The notes below the pieces were generated by a model. The model ran no database searches, was not told the origin of the DNA, and was given only the letters and a program-made list of their open reading frames with translations. A stretch of DNA of 64,000 bases. Origin: AC-32 sp963765785 (GTDB taxonomy: Bacteria > Actinomycetota > Thermoleophilia > Gaiellales > Gaiellaceae). The position numbers and the translations under genes are program-made. Positions 53,712-61,195 of the stretch are shown here, in pieces (positions within the stretch are counted from its first letter, which is position 1; every line of letters begins with the position of its first letter). Where the stretch lies: NCBI GenBank assembly GCA_963765785.1, contig CAVXXW010000001.1:372001-436000 (forward strand), read 5' to 3'.

Positions 53712-54262
53712 GGGATCTTCGTGTCGTAGTACATGACGCAGAACACGTGGCGGCCGCTGTAGCAGTAGCCGGTCAGCGCGGCGTCGCCGTTGATCCTCGT
53801 GCGCGTGTAGCCGCAGCAGTCGACGAGCTTGCGGATGTGTCCGTTGCAGCAGCGGTACCAGGCGCCGTCGATCTGGCCGCGGAAGCCGAACTCGCGGCCG
53901 GCCTTCTGGCACACGCGCGTGCGCGGCGCCGGCGGCAGCGGGTTGCCGTCCGGGTCGAGCAGGACGTTGCCGTGCGCGTCGACCGGCCGCCCGAGCTTGT
54001 CGATCGGCCGCCCGAGGTCGTCGACCGCGTGGCCGTCGACCGCGCGGAGCGGGAAGCCGTTCGCGTCGATGCGCGGCAGCCCGGTCGGGTGCGGGCACGA
54101 CCCGGTCGTGTAGATGTGGCCGCAGAAGTGGAAGGCCTCCGCTTTCTGCGCGCGCATCGCCTCGAGCACGAAGCCGCCGCCGGCGACGGCGAGGATTGCC
54201 CGGCCGGTGCGTGCGAGGAAGCCGCGCCTCGAGCTCGCCTCTGCGACCCGCTCGCTAAGCAC
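53705..54262 (-). CDS. Tat-exported Cys-rich protein related to methylamine dehydrogenase light chain (MauA-like)
   Basis: A 185-residue protein from GTG 54262, overlapping the MauE-MauD stop by 8 bp. The N-terminus has a twin-arginine signal (SSRRGFLARTGRAILAVAGG). The mature part has 12 Cys, including TTGSCPHPTG, DGAWYRCCNGHIRKLVDCCG and YSGRHVFCVMYYDTKIPC. DCCGY and the C-terminal Cys spacing match methylamine dehydrogenase light chains. The only Trp is in GAWYR, and the two positions that become tryptophan tryptophylquinone are not Trp. A Gly/Asp/Pro insert with repeats (DDLGRPIDKLGRPVDAHGN) separates the halves. It is probably a disulphide-rich extracytoplasmic protein, not an amine dehydrogenase. 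Confidence 0.75.
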   Translation of the reverse strand: MLSERVAEASSRRGFLARTGRAILAVAGGGFVLEAMRAQKAEAFHFCGHIYTTGSCPHPTGLPRIDANGFPLRAVDGHAVDDLGRPIDKLGRPVDAHGNVLLDPDGNPLPPAPRTRVCQKAGREFGFRGQIDGAWYRCCNGHIRKLVDCCGYTRTRINGDAALTGYCYSGRHVFCVMYYDTKIPC

Positions 54263-55100
54263 CGACGAGCGATTCCAGCTGGTAGAGGGAGTTGAACGTT
54301 CCCTTCGAGAGCACGACGCCTTCCGAATCGAGCACGACCGCATACGGGCTTCCCGGGACGGCGAGCGCGTGCCAGGCGTCGGCGTCGTCATGCTCGTCGA
54401 ACGTCGCGAGCTCGACGCCCGGGTCGTTTCCGAGCAGCCGCAGCGACGGCTCGAGCGCCGCGCAAAGCGAGCAGCCGCGCGAGGTGAAGACGGCGACCTT
54501 GAGCGGAGCCTCGCGCTCGAAGCGCTCGACGAGGGCGACGCGGCCGCCGAGCTCGGGACCCTCGTGGTCGAGCGAGAGCGCGGCCTGCGGCGCGACCGCT
54601 AGGCGTAGCTCGCCGACCTCGCGCGCCAGTGCGAGCAGCGCGACCGCCAGCGCGGCGACGCCCAGGAGCGCGACCCCGAGGCCGAGCGCGAGCCACGCGT
54701 CGATCGTGAGCTTCGTGTCCGGCAGGAAAGGCAGGGCGGCGAAGGCGGCGGCGAGCGCGGTCGTGCGGGCCACGCTCCACCAGCCGATTCGGCCGCGCCC
54801 ACCGAAGCAGCCGCATGGGGCGCCTGCACGGCCACGGACGATTGCGGCCACCTGCGCCAGCGCGAACGCGCCGAGCAGCGCCGCGGCTGCGAACGCCGCT
54901 TCGACCGTTACGAGCAGGGCTCCGGCGAGGACGACCTCGGCGACGATGGCCACCGCCCACGCCGCGGCGCGCGGGCGAGCGTCCTCGAGCCCATACGAGC
55001 GCAATGCGTCCCGGGCCGACCGCCCGGCGCGCGCCTTCCCGGCCGCCGCGAGCAGGAGCACGGCTGCGAGGAGGAGCTGAAGGAGACCCACGACCGTCAA
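54255..55100 (-). CDS. MauE-MauD fusion: membrane protein plus thioredoxin-like disulphide domain
   Basis: A 281-residue protein. The N-terminal half is a MauE/DoxX-like four-span membrane domain (TVVGLLQLLLAAVLLLAAAG) with the loop GAPCGCFGG that marks MauE. After a further span (LALGLGVALLGVAALAVALL) comes a MauD-type thioredoxin-like domain with the active site CSLC (VAVFTSRGCSLCAALEPS) and the cis-Pro region HALAVPGSPYAVVLD. In methylamine-using bacteria separate MauE and MauD form the disulphides of the light chain. Here one polypeptide would do this for the adjacent MauA-like protein. Confidence 0.82.
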   Translation of the reverse strand: MTVVGLLQLLLAAVLLLAAAGKARAGRSARDALRSYGLEDARPRAAAWAVAIVAEVVLAGALLVTVEAAFAAAALLGAFALAQVAAIVRGRAGAPCGCFGGRGRIGWWSVARTTALAAAFAALPFLPDTKLTIDAWLALGLGVALLGVAALAVALLALAREVGELRLAVAPQAALSLDHEGPELGGRVALVERFEREAPLKVAVFTSRGCSLCAALEPSLRLLGNDPGVELATFDEHDDADAWHALAVPGSPYAVVLDSEGVVLSKGTFNSLYQLESLVGA

Positions 55101-55136
55101 GCGAGGCGTGAGGATACGCGCCGCCCCGGCCGCCTG

Positions 55137-55205
55137 CTAGGCCGGTTGGAGCGAGTGCAGGACGTACGCCTCGACCGGCTCCTCCTTGTCCTTCACGTCG
55201 CGCGG
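55137..55205 (-). pseudogene. Possible remnant of a class III cyclase C-terminus
   Basis: Directly after the saccharopine-dehydrogenase-like stop, the leftward frame reads PRDVKDKEEPVEAYVLHSLQ and stops two codons later. The KDKEEPVEAYVL pattern is how the C-terminal strand of many bacterial adenylate/guanylate cyclase domains ends. Nothing upstream matches the rest of such a domain. It may be a gene fragment, or chance. Confidence 0.3.
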
Positions 55206-56378
55206 CTAGCGGTCGCTCTGCTTCCACGGCTCGCCGTAGCCGTTCAGCAGCTCGAGGAACGGCACCGCGTCGAACGCCTCCGGCCCGAGCACGCCCGCGC
55301 CGCTCCAGCTGCCGTTGGCCAGCAGCTCGAGCGCGACGACGGGGTTGAGGGCGGTTTGCAGCACGACCGCCTGCGAGCCGTAGTCACGCATCGCGTGCTC
55401 GTTGTCGGTCACGTGATAGAGGTAGGTGGCCCGCGGCTGGCCGTCCGTGCCGGTTCCAGTGACGAACGTGCCGGCGCACGTCTTGCCGTGCATGCGGTCG
55501 CCGAGCGTCGCCGGGTCGGGAAGCCCGGCCGCCAGCACGTCGCGCGGCGCGACCTCGACGTCGCCTACGCGGATCCGCTCCTTGGAGTCGAGCCCGAGCT
55601 TGTGCAGCGTCTTCAGCACGTCGATGAACTCCTCGCCGAGCCCGTACTTGAACGTGACGCGGCGGCAGTCGACCCAGCGCGGGACGAGCACGACCTCCTC
55701 GTGCTCGACGTTCACGCACTCGAGCGGGCCGATCCCCTCGGGGAAGTCGAACACCTCGGGCTCGCTGAACGGCTCGGTCGTGTACCAGCCGCGCTCGCGC
55801 TCCCAGACGAGCGGCGGGTTGAGGCACTCCTCGATCGTCGTCCAGATCGAGAACGTCGGCGCGAACTCGTAGCCCTCGACCTCGAGGTTCGCGCCGTCGC
55901 GCACGGCGACCTCGTCGATCTCGGCGAAGAGGTGGTCGGCGGCGTAGCGGGCGAAGACGTCGGAGAGGCCGGGCTCGACGCCGATCCCGACGAGCGCGAG
56001 CAGACCGGCTTCGGCCCAGCGCTCGTGCTGGTCGAGCTGGAGCTTGCCGAGCAGAACGCCGGGCTCCGAGAGCGACATCGCCATGTCGAGGTAGGTGCAG
56101 CGCGTCTCGAAGGCGGCCTCGAAGATCGGTAGGTTGAAGCGCGGGTCGGTCGCGTTCAGCACCGTGTCGTGCTCGCGCGCCAGCGCCTCGACGCTCGCCT
56201 GGTCGGACGCGTCCACCTGGGCCGCGGCGAAGCGCTCGTCGTCGAGCCGGTCGACCAGCGCCTGCGGCCGCGCCGCGTCGAGGTCGGCGAACGTCATCCG
56301 CTCGAAGAAGTCCCGCCTCCGGGCCACGGCCGCGACCGCGCCTCCGACCCCGCCGGTGCCGACGACGAGGACCTTCAC
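55206..56378 (-). CDS. Saccharopine dehydrogenase-like NAD(P)-binding protein
   Basis: A 390-residue oxidoreductase from GTG 56378. The Rossmann start is VKVLVVGTGGVGGAVAAVAR, followed by the family segments HDTVLNATDPRFNLPIFEAA and CTYLDMAMSLSEPG. The second domain contains GIGVEPGLSDVFARYAADHL and DFPEGIGPLECVNVEHEEVV. This matches saccharopine or carboxynorspermidine dehydrogenase-like enzymes, which act on amino acid or polyamine derivatives. The HDAC/acetylpolyamine-like deacetylase nearby hints at polyamine metabolism. Substrate unproven. The start overlaps the P1 peptidase stop by 4 bp. Confidence 0.85.
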   Translation of the reverse strand: MKVLVVGTGGVGGAVAAVARRRDFFERMTFADLDAARPQALVDRLDDERFAAAQVDASDQASVEALAREHDTVLNATDPRFNLPIFEAAFETRCTYLDMAMSLSEPGVLLGKLQLDQHERWAEAGLLALVGIGVEPGLSDVFARYAADHLFAEIDEVAVRDGANLEVEGYEFAPTFSIWTTIEECLNPPLVWERERGWYTTEPFSEPEVFDFPEGIGPLECVNVEHEEVVLVPRWVDCRRVTFKYGLGEEFIDVLKTLHKLGLDSKERIRVGDVEVAPRDVLAAGLPDPATLGDRMHGKTCAGTFVTGTGTDGQPRATYLYHVTDNEHAMRDYGSQAVVLQTALNPVVALELLANGSWSGAGVLGPEAFDAVPFLELLNGYGEPWKQSDR

Positions 56379-57461
56379 GCGAGCGCTCCATGCTCGCGGA
56401 GCAGCCGGAGCACCTCGTCGTGCGGGAGCCCGCGCTCGACTCGTCCCTCGCGGCCGGTGACGTCCGGCGCCGCCCAGAGCGCGTTCACCACCGCCTCCTC
56501 GGTCGCCTCGACGGTCGCGGCGAAGAGCGGGTCGAGCTCGCGGCCGCCGAGCTCGCCGCCGCCGGGCACGGTCGAGAAGGCGACGAAGATCTCGCCGCTG
56601 CCGTGGTGGGCGACCGAGCCCGTGCGGGCGAGGCCGAGCCCCGCGCGCCGGGCCACCCGCTCGAGCGCCGCCGGGCCCAGCGGCGCGCCGGTGGCGACGA
56701 CGGCGATGCAGCTCCCGGCCGGCTTCGAGCGGCCCTGGCTCGGCAGGTGCCGGCCCACGGGAACGCCCGCGATCGTGAGCTGGTGACCCAAGCCGAAGTT
56801 CGCCAGCACGAGCACGCCGACGAGGTGGTCGCCCGCGACGCGGCTCGCCGAGCCGATCCCGCCCTTCCAGCCGAGACAGCTCATCCCGGTGCCCGCGCCG
56901 ACGGCGCCCTCGGCGAACGGCCATGCGGTCGCAGCCATCGACCGCGCGAGCAACGTCGGCGGCGTCGACCTGGACGACGCGTGCCTCGCTCAGCCAGCTG
57001 TCGTCGCACTCGCCCACGACGGGGATCAGCACGTCGTCGACACCGACCCTCGCGTCGTCCCGCACGGCTACCTCGACCGCGCCGTCGTAGACGCGGCCGA
57101 CTGCCATCGTCGCAGTCAGGTAGACGGGCGTCTCGAGCTGGCCCCACTCGCGGATCTCGTGCGACCCGGTCAGCTCGCCGGCGCCGTTCAGCACGGCCAC
57201 GCCGGCCCCGAGCGGCAGCGACTGTGGCACGACGGCCGTCACGCCGCTGCGCCCGACGCCCCGCCCCTCCGGCGGCTCGGGCTCGTCCCGCCAGACCGTC
57301 ACGTGGCCGACCCGGATCCCGCCGACGTCGGCGATCGAGTTGCTCGGGCCGGGCGCGAGCGCGCCGATCACCACGCCGGACTCGCGCGGTCGAGGGCCTC
57401 GTGGGTCTGGAGCGGACGCGGCCACGGGAGGACTGTAGAGTCGCCGCGTGGAGCTTTCCAT
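56375..57461 (-). pseudogene. P1 (DmpA)-family aminopeptidase/D-esterase (one-base frameshift)
   Basis: The N-terminal frame (earliest start ATG 57461; GTG 57374 is likelier) reads LAPGPSNSIADVGGIRVGHV, typical of P1-family peptidases, as far as VDAADVARAVDGCDRM. The next frame resumes AEGAVGAGTGMSCLGWKGG and ends with the conserved IAVVATGAPLGPAALERVAR and GLARTGSVAHHGSGEIFVAF. Removing one base near 56915-56925 joins them into one chain of about 330 residues. Enzymes of this family cleave N-terminal residues from small peptides or beta-amino acid amides and mature by self-cleavage. Confidence 0.82.
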
Positions 57462-58464
57462 GCCGGTCGTCTGGAGCGATCGCTGCCTGCTCCACGAGCC
57501 CGCCGCCGAGATCTGGGTCGGGACCGCGACTCCGGCGGCCGAAATGCCCGCGCGCGCGACCGCGATCCTCGAGGCGCTCGACGCCCGCGTGGTCGAGGCG
57601 CAGGCGCACGACGACGCGGCGCTGCTCGAGGTGCACGACGAGGCGCTGCTCGCCTACCTGGCCTCGGCGTGGCAGGAGTGGAGCGTGGCGGGGCTGCCGC
57701 AGGAGCAGGTCGTGCCGTACGTCTTCGCCCACCGCGAGCTCGGCGCGCGCCGTCTTCCGGCGGCGGTCTGGGCGAAGCCGGGCTGGTTCGCGTACGACAC
57801 GATGACGCTCGTCGGCCCGGGAACGTGGGAGGCGGCGCGCGCGGCGGCCGACGCGGCGCTGACGGCCGTCGACCTCGTGCTCGGCGGCGAGCCCGTCGCC
57901 TACGCGTGCACGCGCCCGCCTGGGCACCACGTGACGCGCTCGGCCTACGGCGGCTCGTGCTACCTGAACAACGCAGCGATCGCGGCCGCGGCGCTCGCCG
58001 ATGCCGGTCCGGTCGCGGTGCTCGACGTCGACGCGCATCACGGCAACGGCACCCAGGAGATCTTCCGCGGGCGCGCAGAGGTCCGGACCGGGTCGGTCCA
58101 CGTCGACCCCGCGGCGGGCTGGTTCCCGCACTTCCTCGGCTTCGCGGACGAGAGCGACGAGTCGAACCTGAACCTGCCGCTCGCGCCCGGCTCCGGCGAC
58201 GAGCCCTGGCTGGAGGCGGTCGCCGAGCTCGTCAGCTGGGCGCGTGGCGCCGCGGGCCTGGTGGTCGCGCTCGGGGTGGACGCCGCCGAGGGCGACCCTG
58301 AGAGCCCGCTCCAGGTGACGCCCACGGCGTTCCGCGAGGCCGGCCGGCTGCTCGGCTCGCTCGGCCTGCCGACGGTCGTGGTGCAGGAGGGCGGCTACGA
58401 CCTCTCGACGATCGGAGCGCTCGTGCGCGAGTCGCTGCTCGGCCTCGTGGAGGGCCGGCCGTGA
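57448..58464 (+). CDS. Histone-deacetylase-family amidohydrolase (acetylpolyamine amidohydrolase-like)
   Basis: A 338-residue zinc deacetylase of the arginase/HDAC fold, start GTG 57448. Motifs: ACTRPPGHHVTRSAYGGSCY with the catalytic His pair near residue 156, zinc-ligand segment VLDVDAHHGNGTQEIF, and the late Asp and Tyr regions VVALGVDAAEGDPESP and VVVQEGGYDLSTIG. In bacteria such proteins often deacetylate polyamines or small acetyl-amines. It heads a rightward run of peptidase and peptide-transport genes, and its stop overlaps the next gene by 4 bp (GTGA). Confidence 0.88.
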   Translation: MELSMPVVWSDRCLLHEPAAEIWVGTATPAAEMPARATAILEALDARVVEAQAHDDAALLEVHDEALLAYLASAWQEWSVAGLPQEQVVPYVFAHRELGARRLPAAVWAKPGWFAYDTMTLVGPGTWEAARAAADAALTAVDLVLGGEPVAYACTRPPGHHVTRSAYGGSCYLNNAAIAAAALADAGPVAVLDVDAHHGNGTQEIFRGRAEVRTGSVHVDPAAGWFPHFLGFADESDESNLNLPLAPGSGDEPWLEAVAELVSWARGAAGLVVALGVDAAEGDPESPLQVTPTAFREAGRLLGSLGLPTVVVQEGGYDLSTIGALVRESLLGLVEGRP

Positions 58465-60242
58465 AGTTCTCGGCCGAGTACCTCCAGCACGTAGTCGAGC
58501 GCCTGGCGGCGATCGGCTCGCATCCGCTCGGCTTTCGCGTCGCCGGGACGCCGGAGGAGCGCGAGGCAGTCGACTTCGTCGCGGGCGAGATGCGTTCGCT
58601 CGGCCTGCAGGACGTGGTCAAGGAGCCGGTGCCGGTCGACGCCTGGCGGCTCGAGGAGGCGTACGTCGAGCTCGAGGACGGCACGCGGGTCGAGGCCGCC
58701 TCCTTCGGCGGCGTCCCGGAGACGGGCGCGAAAGGCGTCGCAGGCGAGCTCGTCCGCGTCGGCCGGGGCGGCCGCGGGCAGCTCGACCGGCTCGACGTCG
58801 GCGGCAAGGTCGCGCTCGTCGAGTGGCAGGTCGCTCGGCTCTGGCCGTACCACGTCGGGCTCGAGCTCGGCCTGCGCGGCGCGAAGGCGATGGTGGTCTA
58901 CGCGCCGGAGGGCGGCCCGTTCTACCAGGCGCCCGGCGCGCTCGGCACCTTCGACGGGATCTGGCATGCGGAGGGGCCGCCGTGCTTGACCGTTCGCCGC
59001 GAGGACGCGCCAAAGCTCGGCGGCCAGGTCCGGGTCGTGCTCCGAGCGCCCCGCGGGCCGAGCACCGGCTGGAACGTCGTCGGGCAGCTTCCCGGTCGAA
59101 GGCGAGGCGCGCCGACCGTGGTCGCCGGACACCACGACGGCTGGTTCCAGGCCGCGTTCGACGACGCGACCGGCGTAGCGGTCACCCTCGAGCTGGCGCG
59201 CGCGTTCACGGAGGCGGGCGTGCGACCGGCCCGGACGATCGCCTTCGTCTCGCACACGGCGGAGGAGTACGGCATCGCCGAGTCGGCCTACGACTGGTGC
59301 TACGGCGCCTGGCACCAGGTAGCCGCCGAGCACCCGGAGTGGACGACGGGCTCGCCCTTCTACCTCAACGTCGAGGGGTCAGGCCGGCTCGGCGACATGT
59401 TCAGCCTCGACGTGCCGCCGGAGCTGACCGCGTGGATCCGCCGCCACTGCGGCACCGCCGAGCGCGACGGCCTGCTGCCGCACGGCTGGAGGCTCGACCG
59501 GCCGAACACGTGGACGGAGGTCTGGCCGTTCCTCGCCGCCGGCATCCCGGGCATCAACATCTCGACCTTCACCGACGGCTTCGACCGGACCGAGTACCAC
59601 ACGCAGTACGACACGGCAGACAAGGTCGACTTCGAGTACCTGGCGAAGCTGACCGAGCTCTCGGCCCGGCTGCTGCTGGACGAGCCGGCGCTCGACTTCG
59701 AAGCCCGCGCCCGCGAGCTGCGGAGACACGGGCTCGAGCTTCCTGCGGTCGAGCCTGGCGACGAGCGCCGGCGCTTCACCGCGATCGGGCGCGGCCTGCA
59801 CGGGATCGACGCGATCGACGCGCCGCGCTACCCGCACGAGCAGACGCAGGCCGACGTCGAGCACCTCGAGCGCGCGCTCGCCGACCCCGCGGGCGCCGAG
59901 CGCCACCTCGCGCGGGTCGGGCTGAACTGGCTCTGCGCCGACCTTTCCCACCAGGCGTTCCGGATCGAGCGAGGTCGCCGCGGCCGGCGCGCCCGCCGCG
60001 CCTGCTGGGGTGCGATGGCCGACGCCGATCCCGGCCCGGACCTCTGGCGCGAGCTCGCCTCGCTCGGAGGCGAGCCAGGGGCCCGCAAGCCCGGCCCGTG
60101 GCTCGAGGCGAGCCTGCGCCGGCACCTCGAGCGCTCGCGCCGGGAGCTGGGGCGCCGGCTCGATCGGATGGAGCAGGCGGCGGCTGGACGCGTCTTCCCG
60201 CTACCACCTGTACGCGACCTTCCGGGAGAATCGCCCCGATGA
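58461..60242 (+). CDS. M28-family zinc peptidase with PA-like insert
   Basis: A 593-residue peptidase. Residues about 90-165 form a protease-associated-type insert (LDRLDVGGKVALVEWQVARL). The catalytic domain has the zinc ligands AGHHDGWFQAAFDDATGVAV (His and Asp), the Glu pair in FVSHTAEEYGIAESAYDW, a further Asp/Glu in FYLNVEGSGRLGD and a His in DRTEYHTQYDTADKVDF. There is no signal peptide, so it probably acts on imported peptides in the cytoplasm. The C-terminal roughly 150 residues are helical. It overlaps the LD-carboxypeptidase start (ATGA). Confidence 0.85.
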   Translation: MKFSAEYLQHVVERLAAIGSHPLGFRVAGTPEEREAVDFVAGEMRSLGLQDVVKEPVPVDAWRLEEAYVELEDGTRVEAASFGGVPETGAKGVAGELVRVGRGGRGQLDRLDVGGKVALVEWQVARLWPYHVGLELGLRGAKAMVVYAPEGGPFYQAPGALGTFDGIWHAEGPPCLTVRREDAPKLGGQVRVVLRAPRGPSTGWNVVGQLPGRRRGAPTVVAGHHDGWFQAAFDDATGVAVTLELARAFTEAGVRPARTIAFVSHTAEEYGIAESAYDWCYGAWHQVAAEHPEWTTGSPFYLNVEGSGRLGDMFSLDVPPELTAWIRRHCGTAERDGLLPHGWRLDRPNTWTEVWPFLAAGIPGINISTFTDGFDRTEYHTQYDTADKVDFEYLAKLTELSARLLLDEPALDFEARARELRRHGLELPAVEPGDERRRFTAIGRGLHGIDAIDAPRYPHEQTQADVEHLERALADPAGAERHLARVGLNWLCADLSHQAFRIERGRRGRRARRACWGAMADADPGPDLWRELASLGGEPGARKPGPWLEASLRRHLERSRRELGRRLDRMEQAAAGRVFPLPPVRDLPGESPR

Positions 60243-61186
60243 AGCCGCTGCCCCCCGGCGGGACGATCGGCGTCGCGGCGCCGGCGAGCCCCTACGACTC
60301 GCGCTCGGACGTGCTGCGCGGCGTCGAGTGGTGGGAGTCGCAGGGCTACCGCGTCAAGCTCGGCGAGCACGTCTACGACCGCGACGACTACGTCGCCGGG
60401 CGGGCCGAGGATCGCGCGGCGGACCTGAACGCGCTCTTCGCCGACCCGGAGGTCGACGTCGTCCAGGCGTTGCAGGGCGGCTACGGCTCGGCGCAGACGA
60501 TCCCGCACCTCGACTTCGAGGTGATCGGCGCGAACCCGAAGCCGCTCGTCGGCTTCTCGGACATCACCGCGCTGCACGTCGCGATCCGCCAGCACACGGG
60601 CATGCCGACGGTCTACGGCAACGGCCTCGTCGGCGTCGGCTCGGCGGAGTCGACCGAGTTCACGCGCAAGCGCCTGCTCGAGGTGCTGACCGGCGACGCG
60701 CTCGGCCCGGTGCCGCCGAACCCGGACGACCCGTACACGCGCGCGATCCACGGGGGGACGGTCACGGCGCCGCTCGTCGGCGGCTGCCTGTGGCTGCTCA
60801 TGCAGACGATGGGCACGCCGTGGGAGCTCGACCCGGATGGCGCGATCCTCTTCTTCGAGGACTACAAGGCGCCGCCGTACTACGTGGACGGAATGCTGAC
60901 CCAACTGCGTCACAGCGGGAAGCTGGACGCGGTGGCAGGGTGCGTGGTCGGCGAGATGGAGGGATGCGACTGGGGCGACGCGCGACCGGTGTCCGACTGG
61001 GCTCGGTCGCGCTCGCTCGAGGACGTGCTGGAGGAGCACCTCGAGCCGCTGGGCGTGCCGGTGCTCTACCGCCTCCCGCTCGGACACGGCAAACATCTGG
61101 CCGCACTGCCGCTCGGCGTGCGGTATACGCTCGACGCGGACCGGCGTACGCTCACGCCCGACGAGTCGATCTGGCGTGACGAATAG
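60239..61186 (+). CDS. S66-family LD-carboxypeptidase / MccF-like peptidase
   Basis: A 315-residue serine peptidase. N-terminal segment PLPPGGTIGVAAPASPYDSR, nucleophile Ser in PLVGFSDITALHVAIRQH, catalytic Glu in the FFEDYKAPPYYVDGM region and catalytic His in RLPLGHGKHLAALPLGV. S66 enzymes trim tetrapeptides from peptidoglycan or cleave peptide-like antibiotics. The location between a peptidase and a peptide ABC transporter suggests recycling of cell-wall or other peptides. Start ATG 60239 overlaps the M28 gene stop (ATGA). Confidence 0.9.
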   Translation: MKPLPPGGTIGVAAPASPYDSRSDVLRGVEWWESQGYRVKLGEHVYDRDDYVAGRAEDRAADLNALFADPEVDVVQALQGGYGSAQTIPHLDFEVIGANPKPLVGFSDITALHVAIRQHTGMPTVYGNGLVGVGSAESTEFTRKRLLEVLTGDALGPVPPNPDDPYTRAIHGGTVTAPLVGGCLWLLMQTMGTPWELDPDGAILFFEDYKAPPYYVDGMLTQLRHSGKLDAVAGCVVGEMEGCDWGDARPVSDWARSRSLEDVLEEHLEPLGVPVLYRLPLGHGKHLAALPLGVRYTLDADRRTLTPDESIWRDE

Positions 61187-61195
61187 GAGGGCACG

